This document shows positions 50,157 through 59,198 of a stretch of 64,000 nt of DNA, piece by piece. A program made the position numbers and the translations under genes. The notes beneath the pieces were generated by a model. It worked only from the letters and a program-made list of their open reading frames with translations, did no database searches and was not told where the DNA came from. Each line of letters starts with the position of its first letter. Position 1 is the stretch's first letter. Origin of the DNA: Halanaerobium hydrogeniformans (GTDB lineage Bacteria > Bacillota > Halanaerobiia > Halanaerobiales > Halanaerobiaceae); NCBI RefSeq assembly GCF_000166415.1, contig NC_014654.1:744001-808000 (forward strand). Reading direction: 5' to 3'.

Positions 50157-51698
50157 GTGGCTTTATTATGGCAGCAGTTTTTAGCAAGTTTTAGTTTTGA
50201 AAGTTATTTTCCTCTGCTGGCTGAAGTTGGGGTTATTTTAACCCTTATTACAGCTTTAGCAGCCTGGAATTACATAAAAGAATATAAATTTTGGTATTAT
50301 ATATTAACCCTGGTTTACCTGATCAGCACGGTGGTAGTAATTTTAACAACTGACTGGTTCTTTTTTCTCTTTGCCTGGGAAATGGTCACTTTGAGCACAA
50401 CTTTTTTATTGGCCTGGAGCAGCTGGAAGCTGGTTAAACAGTATTTTGTGATTCAATTTGCGGGTAGTAGTATTTTGCTTTTTGCAGCTCTGGCAGCTAA
50501 TGCCCTTGGTTATACCGAAATCGCAGCAATAGATTCTGTGCTGCTGCAGTTTTTATTAATTATCGGTATTGCCACCAAAAGTGGTATTTTTATCTTCCAT
50601 TTCTGGTTGCCTCCCATTCATTCTGAAGCACCATCACCTGTTAGTGCAATTCTTTCTGGTTGGGTTGTTAAACTTGGTTATATTTTCTTGCTTAAGATTA
50701 TCCCGGTTGAAAGTGGAAATACAATGCTTTATTTGCTGGGGATAGCAATGGTGGTTTATGGAGGTTGGCAGGCTATACGCTCTGCTGATCTTAAAATTAT
50801 GCTTGCCTATAGTACGGTAAGTCAGCTCGGATTTATTGCTTTAGCAATCGGTACAGGTGGAGAAGTGGCATTTTTAGGAGCTGTACTTTTTATTATTGCA
50901 CATGGTTTTGCTAAAACAACCCTCTTTATTACAAGTGGTATTTTGCAGAGAGAATATGGGAGCAGAATCGTCTATGATTTTAAAGGTGCTATTTTTAAAA
51001 GACCTATTACCTCTCTGGCAGTTATTATTTCCTTTTTGTCAATGGCTGGTCTTGTTTTTTCAGCTGGATATAATGCTAAATATTTGATAAGCTCTGCCCA
51101 GATTCCAGGTCTTTTAACTAGAATAGTATTTTTTGGTTTTACCTTAATCAGTGTTATTTATTCATTGAGAATACTGTACTGGATCTTTGTTGTTGATGAA
51201 GATTACAGTCACTTTACTGAGAAGCTAAAAAAAGCTATCAACAGCTATCAAATTCACAGTACAGATATTCTTGCCATATTATTTGGTACTTTAGGGGTTT
51301 TAGTAGTTGCTTTTTGGCCGGAAATGCCAGGTGATATGCTGGGATATTTAGTTGATTATGATTTTAATATCATGGCTGGAATTAGGGATAGTCTATTATA
51401 TCTTTTAATCGTGGTTTATTTACTTCATAATAATGTAGGTTTTAAAGTTAAAGTAAGAGAAAATCTTTCATTGGAAAGATATCTCAGTTCAGCCCTTGAT
51501 TTTATATTTAGTATGAGTCGTAAAGATGCTAAATTTGATACTGATAAAATCTTTGAGACGGTTTTCTATAATACGATTTTTAATACATCAAAGAAAATAC
51601 ATGATTTTTTCTATCAGGACTTAACTCTACAGCTGCTTTGGATTCCTGTCTTTTTAAGTATTTTACTGCTCTGGCAGCAGATTTACCGATATTTTTAG
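50157..51698 (+). CDS. Second Mrp D/A-type antiporter subunit
   Basis: 513-residue NuoL/M-like protein with about 14 helices. LFAWEMVTLSTTFLLAW has the TM5 Glu, IATKSGIFIFHFWLPPIH the channel Lys/His, then EAPSPVSAILSG and LAYSTVSQLGFIALAIG. Together with the separate MbhD- and MbhE-like pieces it replaces full-length MrpA. GTG start 3 bases after mrpD. Last Mrp gene. Confidence 0.88.
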   Translation: MALLWQQFLASFSFESYFPLLAEVGVILTLITALAAWNYIKEYKFWYYILTLVYLISTVVVILTTDWFFFLFAWEMVTLSTTFLLAWSSWKLVKQYFVIQFAGSSILLFAALAANALGYTEIAAIDSVLLQFLLIIGIATKSGIFIFHFWLPPIHSEAPSPVSAILSGWVVKLGYIFLLKIIPVESGNTMLYLLGIAMVVYGGWQAIRSADLKIMLAYSTVSQLGFIALAIGTGGEVAFLGAVLFIIAHGFAKTTLFITSGILQREYGSRIVYDFKGAIFKRPITSLAVIISFLSMAGLVFSAGYNAKYLISSAQIPGLLTRIVFFGFTLISVIYSLRILYWIFVVDEDYSHFTEKLKKAINSYQIHSTDILAILFGTLGVLVVAFWPEMPGDMLGYLVDYDFNIMAGIRDSLLYLLIVVYLLHNNVGFKVKVRENLSLERYLSSALDFIFSMSRKDAKFDTDKIFETVFYNTIFNTSKKIHDFFYQDLTLQLLWIPVFLSILLLWQQIYRYF

Positions 51699-51710
51699 TC
51701 ATTTAAATAA

Positions 51711-51769
51711 TTTGACATTAAGACTATCTTTTTGCTATTATATATTTATCTTAATGATAATTATTATTA
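51711..51769 (+). promoter_or_regulatory. Promoter and Fur-like box before amidohydrolase
   Basis: TTGACA (51711-51716), 18-base spacer, TATTAT, then TGATAATTATTATTA (51755-51769), one base off the 7-1-7 Fur consensus TGATAAT-N-ATTATCA. AT-rich background makes the box tentative. Confidence 0.5.
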
Positions 51770-51820
51770 TTTAATAAAAGAGCAGGAATAAGTTCTTTGA
51801 AAGATTGAGGAGTGAAAAAA

Positions 51821-53005
51821 ATGAGAGAAGAAAAGATATTAAAAAAAGCAGCTGAAATTGAAAATAGAATTATAGAAATTAGACATCAAATTCATCAAAA
51901 TCCGGAACTTTCTTTTGCAGAAAAAGAAACAGCTAACCTTGCTGCAGATGAGATGAAAAAACTCGGTTTTAAAGTAGAAGAAAATATCTTTGGTACAGGA
52001 GTTTGTGCAAGTTTTTTAAATAGTGATAGTGATGATGCAAAAACACTTCTGATCAGGGCTGATATGGATGCTTTACCGGTAGAAGAAAAAAATGATTTAG
52101 ACTATAAATCGAAAAATAAAGGGGTAATGCATGCCTGTGGTCATGATGGTCATACTGCTATTTTGATCGGTACAGCCATGGTTTTAAAAGAACTGGCAGC
52201 AGAATTTAATGGTAATCTTAAATTTATTTTTCAACCTGGTGAAGAAACCAGCGGTGGAGCTGAAGGCATGATCAAAGCAGGGGTTCTAGAAGATCCTAAA
52301 GTAGATGCTGCAATGGGTTTACACCTCTGGGGAAGTACTGAAGAAGGAATTGTTGAATATAAAAGTGGGCCTTTGATGGCTTCACCTGACCGCTTTAATT
52401 TAAAAATTATTGGTAAGGGAGGTCATGCAGCCAGACCTCATAATACAATTGATCCTATTCCGATTGCTGCCCAGATTATCTCTTCTCTACAGAATATAGT
52501 TAGCAGAAGAATTGATCCCCTTGAGTCAGCAGTTATTTCGGTTGGTAAAATAGAGGCCGGTCAAACCCATAATGTTATTCCTGATGAAGTGGAAATCAAG
52601 GCAACTGTCCGTTCTTTAAAAAAAGATATCAGAGAAAAATTGGCTGAATATGTGGAAAGTGTAATTAAAAACATCTGTGAAATATATGGAGCTGAATATG
52701 AACTTGAATATATTTTCGGTTATCCAGCTGTAATTAATGATCCAAAGATGACAGATATTATTAAAAAAGCGGCTCAAAAGATTCTTGGTAAAGAAAAGGT
52801 TAGAAAAAAAGAAAAAGCTGAGATGGGTGGAGAAGATTTTTCTTATTTTGGTAGAGAAGTACCAGCAGTATTCTATTATCTTGGGATCGCTCCTCAGGGG
52901 GAGATTGTAAACCATCATCAATCAGATTTTAAGTTTAATGATTCAGTTCTAAAGACCGGGGTGGCGGTTATGGCCCAGGCAGCTTTAGATTATTTTGAGG
53001 CCTGA
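51821..53005 (+). CDS. M20-family amidohydrolase (N-acyl amino acid type)
   Basis: Metal-dependent cytoplasmic hydrolase, about 394 residues, cleaving N-acyl or peptide-like amides. RHQIHQNPELSF, ADMDALPV, MHACGHDGHTAILIG and QPGEETSGGAEGMI are the metal/catalytic segments; the lid domain begins GKGGHAARPHN. ATG 51821 after GAGGAG is chosen over GTG 51812. Substrate unknown. Single gene, ends at a terminator. Confidence 0.9.
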   Translation: MREEKILKKAAEIENRIIEIRHQIHQNPELSFAEKETANLAADEMKKLGFKVEENIFGTGVCASFLNSDSDDAKTLLIRADMDALPVEEKNDLDYKSKNKGVMHACGHDGHTAILIGTAMVLKELAAEFNGNLKFIFQPGEETSGGAEGMIKAGVLEDPKVDAAMGLHLWGSTEEGIVEYKSGPLMASPDRFNLKIIGKGGHAARPHNTIDPIPIAAQIISSLQNIVSRRIDPLESAVISVGKIEAGQTHNVIPDEVEIKATVRSLKKDIREKLAEYVESVIKNICEIYGAEYELEYIFGYPAVINDPKMTDIIKKAAQKILGKEKVRKKEKAEMGGEDFSYFGREVPAVFYYLGIAPQGEIVNHHQSDFKFNDSVLKTGVAVMAQAALDYFEA

Positions 53006-53059
53006 GCTAAAAATTAAAATTGTTTTTAAATTCACATTTAATATATTAAGATTCTACTT

Positions 53060-53086
53060 AAATCGGCTCTAAATTAGAGTCGATTT
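53060..53086 (+). terminator. Terminator after amidohydrolase
   Basis: AAATCGGCTCT, AAATT, AGAGTCGATTT followed by TCTATT. Confidence 0.75.
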
Positions 53087-53090
53087 TCTA

Positions 53091-53119
53091 TTGCTAGATG
53101 CTAAAAAGTTTGATATAAT
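53091..53119 (+). promoter_or_regulatory. Promoter of alaA-like aminotransferase
   Basis: TTGCTA, 17-base spacer, TATAAT. Confidence 0.7.
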
Positions 53120-53192
53120 CAATTATTAACAAGAATTTAATTATTAGCAGTAGCTCGAGTAGAGAGTATTGAGTAAAAATGGGGGAAAAAAG

Positions 53193-54410
53193 ATGGATTA
53201 TATTAAAAAGTCTCAAAAGTTACAAAATGTTTGTTATGATATTCGGGGACCTGTTTTAGAAGAGGCGACCAGACTGGAAGAAGAAGGCTATAATATCTAC
53301 AAATTAAATATTGGTAATACCGCACCATTTGGCCTGGATGCACCAGATGAAATTATTCATGATGTGATGTATAATTTAAAAAATGCCCAGGGATACTGTA
53401 ATGCCCATGGAATTTTTCCGGCCCGCAAGGCAGTAATGCAGTACTATCAGAATAAAGGTATTTTAGATGTAGAGATGGATGATATCTTTATTGGTAATGG
53501 AGTCAGTGAGTTGATTGTTATGGCAATGCAGGGGCTTTTAAATGATGGAGATGAGATTTTAGTTCCTACACCTGATTATCCACTTTGGACTGCAGCAGTG
53601 AATTTATCAGGTGGCAAGGCGGTTCATTATCTCTGTGATGAAGAAGCAAAGTGGTATCCTGACTTAGATGATATTAGAAATAAAGTTAATGAAAAAACAA
53701 AGGGGATAGTGATTATTAACCCCAATAATCCGACAGGTGCTAATTATCCACCGGATATATTACAGGGAATAATCAATATCGCTAGGGAAAATGATTTGAT
53801 TATTTACAGTGATGAAATTTATGAAAAGATAATTTATAACGGGACAGAACACACTTCAGTGGCAACTATGACTGATGAAGTTTTAGTTGTAACCTTCAGT
53901 GGGCTTTCTAAGTCTCATCGGGTACCAGGTTTTAGAGCAGGTTGGATGATGCTGAGTGGCCAGAAATATCATGCTAAAAGTTATATAGAAGGTTTAAACA
54001 TGCTGGCTTCGATGAGGCTCTGCAGTAATGTTCCTTCTCAGTACGCAATTCAGACCTCACTGGGAGGATATCAGAGTATTGAAGATCTTGTTTTACCCGG
54101 AGGAAGATTAAAAGAACAGCGTGATCTTGCCTATGATCTGCTAACAGATATTCCAGGGTTAAGCTGTGTAAAACCAGAAGCTGGACTTTATTTATTCCCG
54201 AAAATAGATACAGAAAGATTTAATATTAAAAATGATGAAAAGTTTATCCTGGATTTTTTAACCCAGGAAAAAGTATTATTGGTCCAGGGTAGTGGCTTTA
54301 ATTGGCCAAAACCAGATCATTTTAGGATCGTTTTTTTACCTGCTGAAGAAGATTTAAGAATTGCTCTAGGACGTTTAAAGAAATTTCTAAGTAACTATTC
54401 TCAATCATAG
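53193..54410 (+). CDS. alaA: Alanine aminotransferase-like PLP enzyme
   Basis: Class I/II aminotransferase, 405 residues, strongly like AlaA: LQNVCYDIRGPVLEEATRLE at the N-terminus, LNIGNTAPFGLDAPDE, IINPNNPTGANY, SDEIYEKIIY and the PLP Lys in FSGLSKSHRVPGFRAGW. Makes alanine from pyruvate and glutamate. ATG 53193 follows GGGGGAAAAAAG; earlier in-frame TTG is unsupported. Alanine production is a usual electron/nitrogen sink in fermenters (inference here). Confidence 0.9.
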   Translation: MDYIKKSQKLQNVCYDIRGPVLEEATRLEEEGYNIYKLNIGNTAPFGLDAPDEIIHDVMYNLKNAQGYCNAHGIFPARKAVMQYYQNKGILDVEMDDIFIGNGVSELIVMAMQGLLNDGDEILVPTPDYPLWTAAVNLSGGKAVHYLCDEEAKWYPDLDDIRNKVNEKTKGIVIINPNNPTGANYPPDILQGIINIARENDLIIYSDEIYEKIIYNGTEHTSVATMTDEVLVVTFSGLSKSHRVPGFRAGWMMLSGQKYHAKSYIEGLNMLASMRLCSNVPSQYAIQTSLGGYQSIEDLVLPGGRLKEQRDLAYDLLTDIPGLSCVKPEAGLYLFPKIDTERFNIKNDEKFILDFLTQEKVLLVQGSGFNWPKPDHFRIVFLPAEEDLRIALGRLKKFLSNYSQS

Positions 54411-54464
54411 TCGATTAGATTGATCTTTAAGAGCCTTTAGAAAATTAAGTTAAGGATGATTTTA

Positions 54465-55244
54465 ATGCTGAAAAAGCCTCTAACAGCTGTTATTTTAATA
54501 GCGCTAATAATATCGGGTTCATATTATTATCTGACAGAGGAAAGTCTTGAAGAGGTTTATATAAATCATGTTATTGATGGAGATACGATTAGAATAGCCA
54601 ATGGTGAATCGGTCAGATTTATCGGCATAGATACCCCAGAAATTGACTGGGATAATAATGAGGCCGAATATTATGGCTGGGAGGCAAGAGATTATCTTCA
54701 GCAAAAAATTCAAGCTAAAAATGTTAGGCTTAAATATGATCAAGAAAAAGAAGATCACTATGGACGACTTCTAGCTTATGTTTATTTAAATGGGCTGCAT
54801 CTTAACCAGGTCTTACTGGAAAATGGTTATGCTACCTTAATGATCGTTGAGCCCAATAATAAATATGAAACAGAGTTTAAAAAAGCAGCAGAAGAAGCCA
54901 GAAGAGCTCAAAAAGGACTCTGGAATAAGGTGGAAGAATTTAGTTCAAAATTACCACTGCTTGATTATCAGACAGCTCAGTTATTTATAGGTGAGAAGGT
55001 TATAGTAGAAGGAGAAATCGTCAATACTGCTAAAACAGATGCTGTGACTTATTTAAACTTTTCTGATGACTATCATAACACACTTTCAATAGTGATCTTT
55101 AATCGTAATCTGAATAAATTTGCCTATGAGCCTGATCAGTATTTAAAAGATAAGAGGATTAGAGTTCTGGGAACCATTGAAATATATCAATCAGCTCCCC
55201 AGATTATTGTTAGTGATCCTCACTATATTATGGTTGAATATTAA
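54465..55244 (+). CDS. Secreted thermonuclease-like nuclease with C-terminal OB-like domain
   Basis: Ca2+-dependent staphylococcal-nuclease family, about 259 residues. N-terminal signal/anchor KPLTAVILIALIISGSYYYL. SNase core HVIDGDTIRIANG, RFIGIDTPEID, DHYGRLLAYVYLNG with the catalytic Arg/Glu/Asp set, and AEEARRAQKGLWN. A further 100 residues (about 165-259), with AQLFIGEKVIVEGEI and KRIRVLGTIEIYQSAPQI, look like an OB nucleic-acid-binding fold. ATG 54465 is chosen since AAGGA directly abuts the earlier ATG. Confidence 0.85.
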   Translation: MLKKPLTAVILIALIISGSYYYLTEESLEEVYINHVIDGDTIRIANGESVRFIGIDTPEIDWDNNEAEYYGWEARDYLQQKIQAKNVRLKYDQEKEDHYGRLLAYVYLNGLHLNQVLLENGYATLMIVEPNNKYETEFKKAAEEARRAQKGLWNKVEEFSSKLPLLDYQTAQLFIGEKVIVEGEIVNTAKTDAVTYLNFSDDYHNTLSIVIFNRNLNKFAYEPDQYLKDKRIRVLGTIEIYQSAPQIIVSDPHYIMVEY

Positions 55245-55289
55245 AACTAATAATTTATTAACTTTAAAAATTAAATTTTAGCAAATAAA

Positions 55290-55336
55290 GAAGCCCTCTC
55301 AACACTTAATTGTGCTGAAAGGGCTTTTGGTTTTTC
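55290..55336. terminator. Bidirectional terminator (nuclease/TRAP)
   Basis: AAGCCCTCTCAACAC pairs with GTGCTGAAAGGGCTT with T/A-rich flanks on both sides, between convergent genes. Confidence 0.85.
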
Positions 55337-55366
55337 GAAAAATTTCTTTAGAAGTATTTCTTTAAA

Positions 55367-57322
55367 TTAAGCTGCAGCCTGATGGACACTAATTTCCTCT
55401 TTGTAATGAAGGAAAACAATAAATGCAACTATAATTGCCCCGATAAAATCAGTCGTCAAACCTGGTACTAAAAGTCCTAAAGAACCCAGGATTAAGGCAA
55501 GCCTTTCAACATTACTTACTTTTCTATTCAAATAACCAAGCACTGCTGCTGAAAGTGCAAATACTCCCAGAATAGAAGTTATAACAATTAAAACAACCTG
55601 AAAAATAGTTGCATCAATTAAGAGCATTGAGGGTGAATAAGCAAAAACAAAAGGAACCACAAAACCAGCCACAGCTAGTTTAACTGCCGTGAGCCCTGTT
55701 TTAAGTGGGTTTGAACCAGCAATACCAGCTCCGGCATAAGCAGCTAAAGCAGCTGGTGGAGTAAGATCAGCTATAACACCAAAATAAAGTACAAATAAAT
55801 GTGAGGCTAAAATAGGAACTCCCAAATTAGTTAAAGCAGGAGCCGCCATTGTTGCCAAAACAATATAGGTTGCAGTTGTAGGCAGGCCTTTTCCTAAAAT
55901 AGTACAGGCTACCATTGTAAAGAATAATGCTAGAAAAAGATTGCCCCTTGATAAAGCAACAGTTAGACTGGTAAACTTAAGTCCAAGCCCGGTTAAAGTA
56001 GTAGTACCAACAATAAAACCAACTGCTGCACAGGCTGCAGCAACTCCTAAGGCAGAAATTGCCCCTTCTTTAAGTGTATCAATTAAATCCATTAAACTCA
56101 TCCTTGTATCTTTTTTTAGAAAACTTAAAGCAAAAGAAACTAAAATACCAAGATAAGCTGCTCTTAAAGGCGTATAACCCCTAAATAGATAATAAAAAAT
56201 TACTATCAATGGTGCTATCATATGTCCTCTAGTTTTTAAAACAGTTAAAAACTTTGGAATTAATTCTGGAGCCATTCCTTCTAAACCCTGCTTTTTTGAT
56301 TCCAGGTGAACCATTATACCAACTGAGATATAATATAATAATGCTGGTAGAATAGCTGCTCTTGCAATCGTTACATAAGGCACACCAATAAATTCTGCCA
56401 TTATAAAAGCAGCAGCTCCCATGATCGGTGGCATTATCTGTCCTCCAGTTGAAGCAGCAGCCTCAACAGCAGCAGCAAACTGTGAATTATATCCGACTCT
56501 TTTCATTAATGGGATCGTAAATGAACCTGTAGTAACTGTATTAGCAACAGAACTTCCTGAAATCGAACCCATAAAACCACTGGAAACAACTGCAGCTTTA
56601 GCAGGTCCACCGGTTGTTCTACCGGTTAAAGACATAGCGAGATCAATAAATAAATCTCCCAGTCCGGTTCTTTTGGCAAAAGCTCCTAAAAGTAAAAAGA
56701 GAAAAATAAAAGTAGATGATACTCCAAGAGGAATACCAAAAATACCTTCAGTTGTATAATACATATGTTGAGCAATCCTTGTCCAGGAATAACCACGATG
56801 GCCTAACATTCCAGGCATCATAGGTCCAAAACGGGCATAAACTAGAAAAAGTATTGAAATAATCGGTAATTCTGGACCAATTACTCTTCTAGTACCTTCT
56901 AATACGATAATTATAGCTAAAACAGCCATTATATTATCCAGTTGTGTAAACATTCCTGCTCTTCTAACTAAAACTTCATAATTAATAATAATATATGAAG
57001 ATACTGCTATACTTCCCAATACAAATAATAGGTCAAGCCCCCAGATAAATTTATTATCTTCTTCTCCCTTTATTGCTGGATAGAGTAAAAAGATTAAGGT
57101 AAACATTAAACCTAAATGAGTTGCTCTTTGTTTAAGAGCTAAAAGAACTCCAAAACCAGCTGTATAAAGATGAAAAAGTGAAGTAAATACAGCAATACTT
57201 GTCACTATAATTGCTGCAATACCAGTATAACTGCGGTAGTCAGTACTGGGATCATATTTTTTTAGTAGTTCATCTTCTTTAAGATGTCCATTTTTTAATT
57301 TTAGTTCTTCTGATTCAGCCAT
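55367..57322 (-). CDS. TRAP transporter fused DctQM permease, TAXI type
   Basis: Membrane permease of 651 residues, combining the small Q and large M subunits as usual for TAXI-TRAP. Hydrophobic throughout; signature stretches include GGQIMPPIMGAAAFIMAEF, GSISGSSVANTVTTGSF and LGKGLPTTATYIVLATMAAP. Uses a Na+ or H+ gradient to import an organic acid; substrate unknown (glutamate in one studied homologue). ATG 57322 with GGGAGGTT overlaps the DUF1850 gene by 22 bases. Confidence 0.92.
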   Translation of the reverse strand: MAESEELKLKNGHLKEDELLKKYDPSTDYRSYTGIAAIIVTSIAVFTSLFHLYTAGFGVLLALKQRATHLGLMFTLIFLLYPAIKGEEDNKFIWGLDLLFVLGSIAVSSYIIINYEVLVRRAGMFTQLDNIMAVLAIIIVLEGTRRVIGPELPIISILFLVYARFGPMMPGMLGHRGYSWTRIAQHMYYTTEGIFGIPLGVSSTFIFLFLLLGAFAKRTGLGDLFIDLAMSLTGRTTGGPAKAAVVSSGFMGSISGSSVANTVTTGSFTIPLMKRVGYNSQFAAAVEAAASTGGQIMPPIMGAAAFIMAEFIGVPYVTIARAAILPALLYYISVGIMVHLESKKQGLEGMAPELIPKFLTVLKTRGHMIAPLIVIFYYLFRGYTPLRAAYLGILVSFALSFLKKDTRMSLMDLIDTLKEGAISALGVAAACAAVGFIVGTTTLTGLGLKFTSLTVALSRGNLFLALFFTMVACTILGKGLPTTATYIVLATMAAPALTNLGVPILASHLFVLYFGVIADLTPPAALAAYAGAGIAGSNPLKTGLTAVKLAVAGFVVPFVFAYSPSMLLIDATIFQVVLIVITSILGVFALSAAVLGYLNRKVSNVERLALILGSLGLLVPGLTTDFIGAIIVAFIVFLHYKEEISVHQAAA

Positions 57323-57831
57323 TTTTTAACCTCCCATGTCAAAAATTGAAAATAGCTTAATTTTTCAGTCCTAAATTCTATTAAAGTATTAGTGCCAGCC
57401 AATTCATAGAGAGGATATCTTTTATTCAGATATATCAACTCATGTTGAGAACTATCACTAATCCTTAACAAAAGATTATCTATTTTTTCTTCAATATCCT
57501 TAATAATAAATTTATCATTTTTTAAAATATATTGTCCTCTAGTATTGACAGGAAGACCTGCTCCATAAGATTGGTATTCAGTTGCTGTGAGAATGATTTC
57601 TCCATCTCTAATTTCAAAGAATTCTTTAACTTCTGTTTTAGCTACAGAATGAAGGTACTTAATAACAAAGCTATTTTTATTTATAATTCTTCTTTCCCAG
57701 ATTAAATTTTCATCTCTACTTTCAACTACTCTTAAAATTGTAACTTCATTTTGAAGAGAATAAAATAAAGTAAAAAAAATAAATAAAACCAGGATTATTA
57801 AAATTAATTTAAAAGTATTTTTTTCTAACAT
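57301..57831 (-). CDS. DUF1850 protein of TAXI-TRAP operon
   Basis: 176-residue protein with an N-terminal membrane helix (FKLILIILVLFIFFTLFY) and an outside domain containing SFVIKYLHSVAKTEVKEFFEI and TEYQSYGAGLP, the hallmark of DUF1850. These proteins commonly lie between TAXI binding protein and permease genes; function unknown. The operon order and coupling with the permease support a transporter accessory role. Confidence 0.85.
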   Translation of the reverse strand: MLEKNTFKLILIILVLFIFFTLFYSLQNEVTILRVVESRDENLIWERRIINKNSFVIKYLHSVAKTEVKEFFEIRDGEIILTATEYQSYGAGLPVNTRGQYILKNDKFIIKDIEEKIDNLLLRISDSSQHELIYLNKRYPLYELAGTNTLIEFRTEKLSYFQFLTWEVKKWLNQKN

Positions 57832-57843
57832 AACAAATTAGAG

Positions 57844-57865
57844 CCGGGTATTTTGCAATACCCGG
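57844..57865 (-). other. Intercistronic GNRA-loop hairpin in TRAP operon
   Basis: Minus strand CCGGGTATT, GCAA, AATACCCGG: a 9-bp stem with a GNRA tetraloop and no T run. It lies right after the binding-protein gene, so it probably stabilises that part of the mRNA. Confidence 0.7.
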
Positions 57866-57904
57866 TCATCCTCCTTTAAAATCTATAATATTTTAGATTT
57901 TAGT

Positions 57905-58864
57905 TTACATTACTTCATCAAAGTATGCTCGAGCACCAGGATGTAATTCTACTGTCATTCCTTCTAGAGCTGTATCAAGTGTGATATCATTTGCTCTTGA
58001 GTGAGCATCAACTAAACTCTGGCGATTTTCAAATATTGCTTTAGTCATATCATAAACTACTTCATCAGATAATGAAGCTTCAGCAACTAAGATAGCCTGT
58101 AAAGCAACAGTTTGTATATCATTGTCAACACCAGAATAAGTTCCAGCAGGAACTGTTACTCCAGTTAGGAATGGTAATTCTTCATTGATTTTTTCTACAT
58201 CAGAATCACTAAACTCAAGGAGTTCAATATCCTGTGTTGCTGCTACATCCATTACAGCTGCGGTAGGAATACCAGCTGTTAAAAATGCTGCATCAATCTG
58301 TCTATCACTAAGACGTCCAGCTGCTTCTCCAAATGAAAGATAATCTTCATTAATGTCATCATAAGTTATTCCAAATAGGTTTAAGATCTGGCTTGCATTA
58401 GCTTCAGCACCACTACCTGGAGCACCAACAGCAACTCTTTTGCCTTTTAAATCTTCCATAGTCTCGATATTGGCATCGGCACGAACAACAATTTGAATTA
58501 CTTCAGGATATAAAGCGGTGATACCTTTCATATTAGTAACTTGATTACCCTCAAATTGATTTTCTCCAGCAACAGCATAACTTGCTATATCATTCTGGAT
58601 TATTGCTACTTCTACTTCTTGATTGTAAATCAAACGTGCATTCTCAACAGAAGCACCGGTAGACTGAGCTGAAGCATTCATACCCTCAATATTATTATTG
58701 AAAACAGAAGCAATAGCTCCTCCAATTGGATAATATGTTCCAGCCGTTCCTCCAGTAGCAATTGAGAGGAAAGTTCTTCCCTGGGCAGCAATACTACCAC
58801 TAAGCACAACTGCTAAAATCATAAAAACTGCTAAAATCACTAAAAACTTTTTGCTTTTTAACAT
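57905..58864 (-). CDS. TAXI-family TRAP solute-binding protein
   Basis: Exported binding protein, 319 residues. Signal peptide KKFLVILAVFMILAVVLSGS up to IAAQG. Family features FLSIATGGTAGTYYPIGG and GKRVAVGAPGSGAEANA. Delivers solute to the DctQM permease. Starts at ATG after GAAGGGAGT. First gene of its operon, transcribed from a candidate promoter at 58939-58967. Confidence 0.93.
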   Translation of the reverse strand: MLKSKKFLVILAVFMILAVVLSGSIAAQGRTFLSIATGGTAGTYYPIGGAIASVFNNNIEGMNASAQSTGASVENARLIYNQEVEVAIIQNDIASYAVAGENQFEGNQVTNMKGITALYPEVIQIVVRADANIETMEDLKGKRVAVGAPGSGAEANASQILNLFGITYDDINEDYLSFGEAAGRLSDRQIDAAFLTAGIPTAAVMDVAATQDIELLEFSDSDVEKINEELPFLTGVTVPAGTYSGVDNDIQTVALQAILVAEASLSDEVVYDMTKAIFENRQSLVDAHSRANDITLDTALEGMTVELHPGARAYFDEVM

Positions 58865-58938
58865 AAATTACATCTACTCCCTTCGAAATTATGATAATTA
58901 AAAATCAGAGAAAAATTAACATAAACATCTCCATAAAT

Positions 58939-58967
58939 ATTTTATAACAAATTTGTGAAAAAAGCAA
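58939..58967 (-). promoter_or_regulatory. TAXI-TRAP operon promoter candidate
   Basis: Minus strand TTGCTT (58967-58962), 17-base spacer, TAAAAT (58944-58939). Confidence 0.55.
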
Positions 58968-59120
58968 GTTTTGACAGCTGCGATTAGCTCTTGAAAACAA
59001 GAGTATAGCAGTATTCATGGATAATTACTAAGTAAATTGATGGATGCTTTTTAAACAGTTTTGAAAGAAAATTAAAGCCCAAAAAATTAATGATTAATCA
59101 ACAAAAAGCTTTGGATTTAA

Positions 59121-59149
59121 TTGAATTATCTATTTTTCTATAATATAAT
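59121..59149 (+). promoter_or_regulatory. Promoter of MOT1-like gene
   Basis: TTGAAT, 17-base spacer, TATAAT. Confidence 0.75.
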
Positions 59150-59198
59150 TCACATTAGTTAAGCTTTAGTCAATAAAGACAAAGGTTAGGTGAAAGAT

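Larger units (their letters stand above)
58865..59198. other. 334-bp divergent intergenic region (TAXI/MOT1)
   Basis: No gene. Contains the TAXI promoter candidate on the minus strand, an inverted repeat CTCTTG-AAAA-CAAGAG (58988-59003) and the plus-strand promoter at 59121-59149. The repeat could be an operator for a shared regulator. Confidence 0.65.

Noticed and set aside
46191-51698. Complex I or membrane-bound hydrogenase operon
   Set aside because: No NuoB/C/D/H or hydrogenase subunits; MrpE, F and G are present, so it is an Mrp antiporter.
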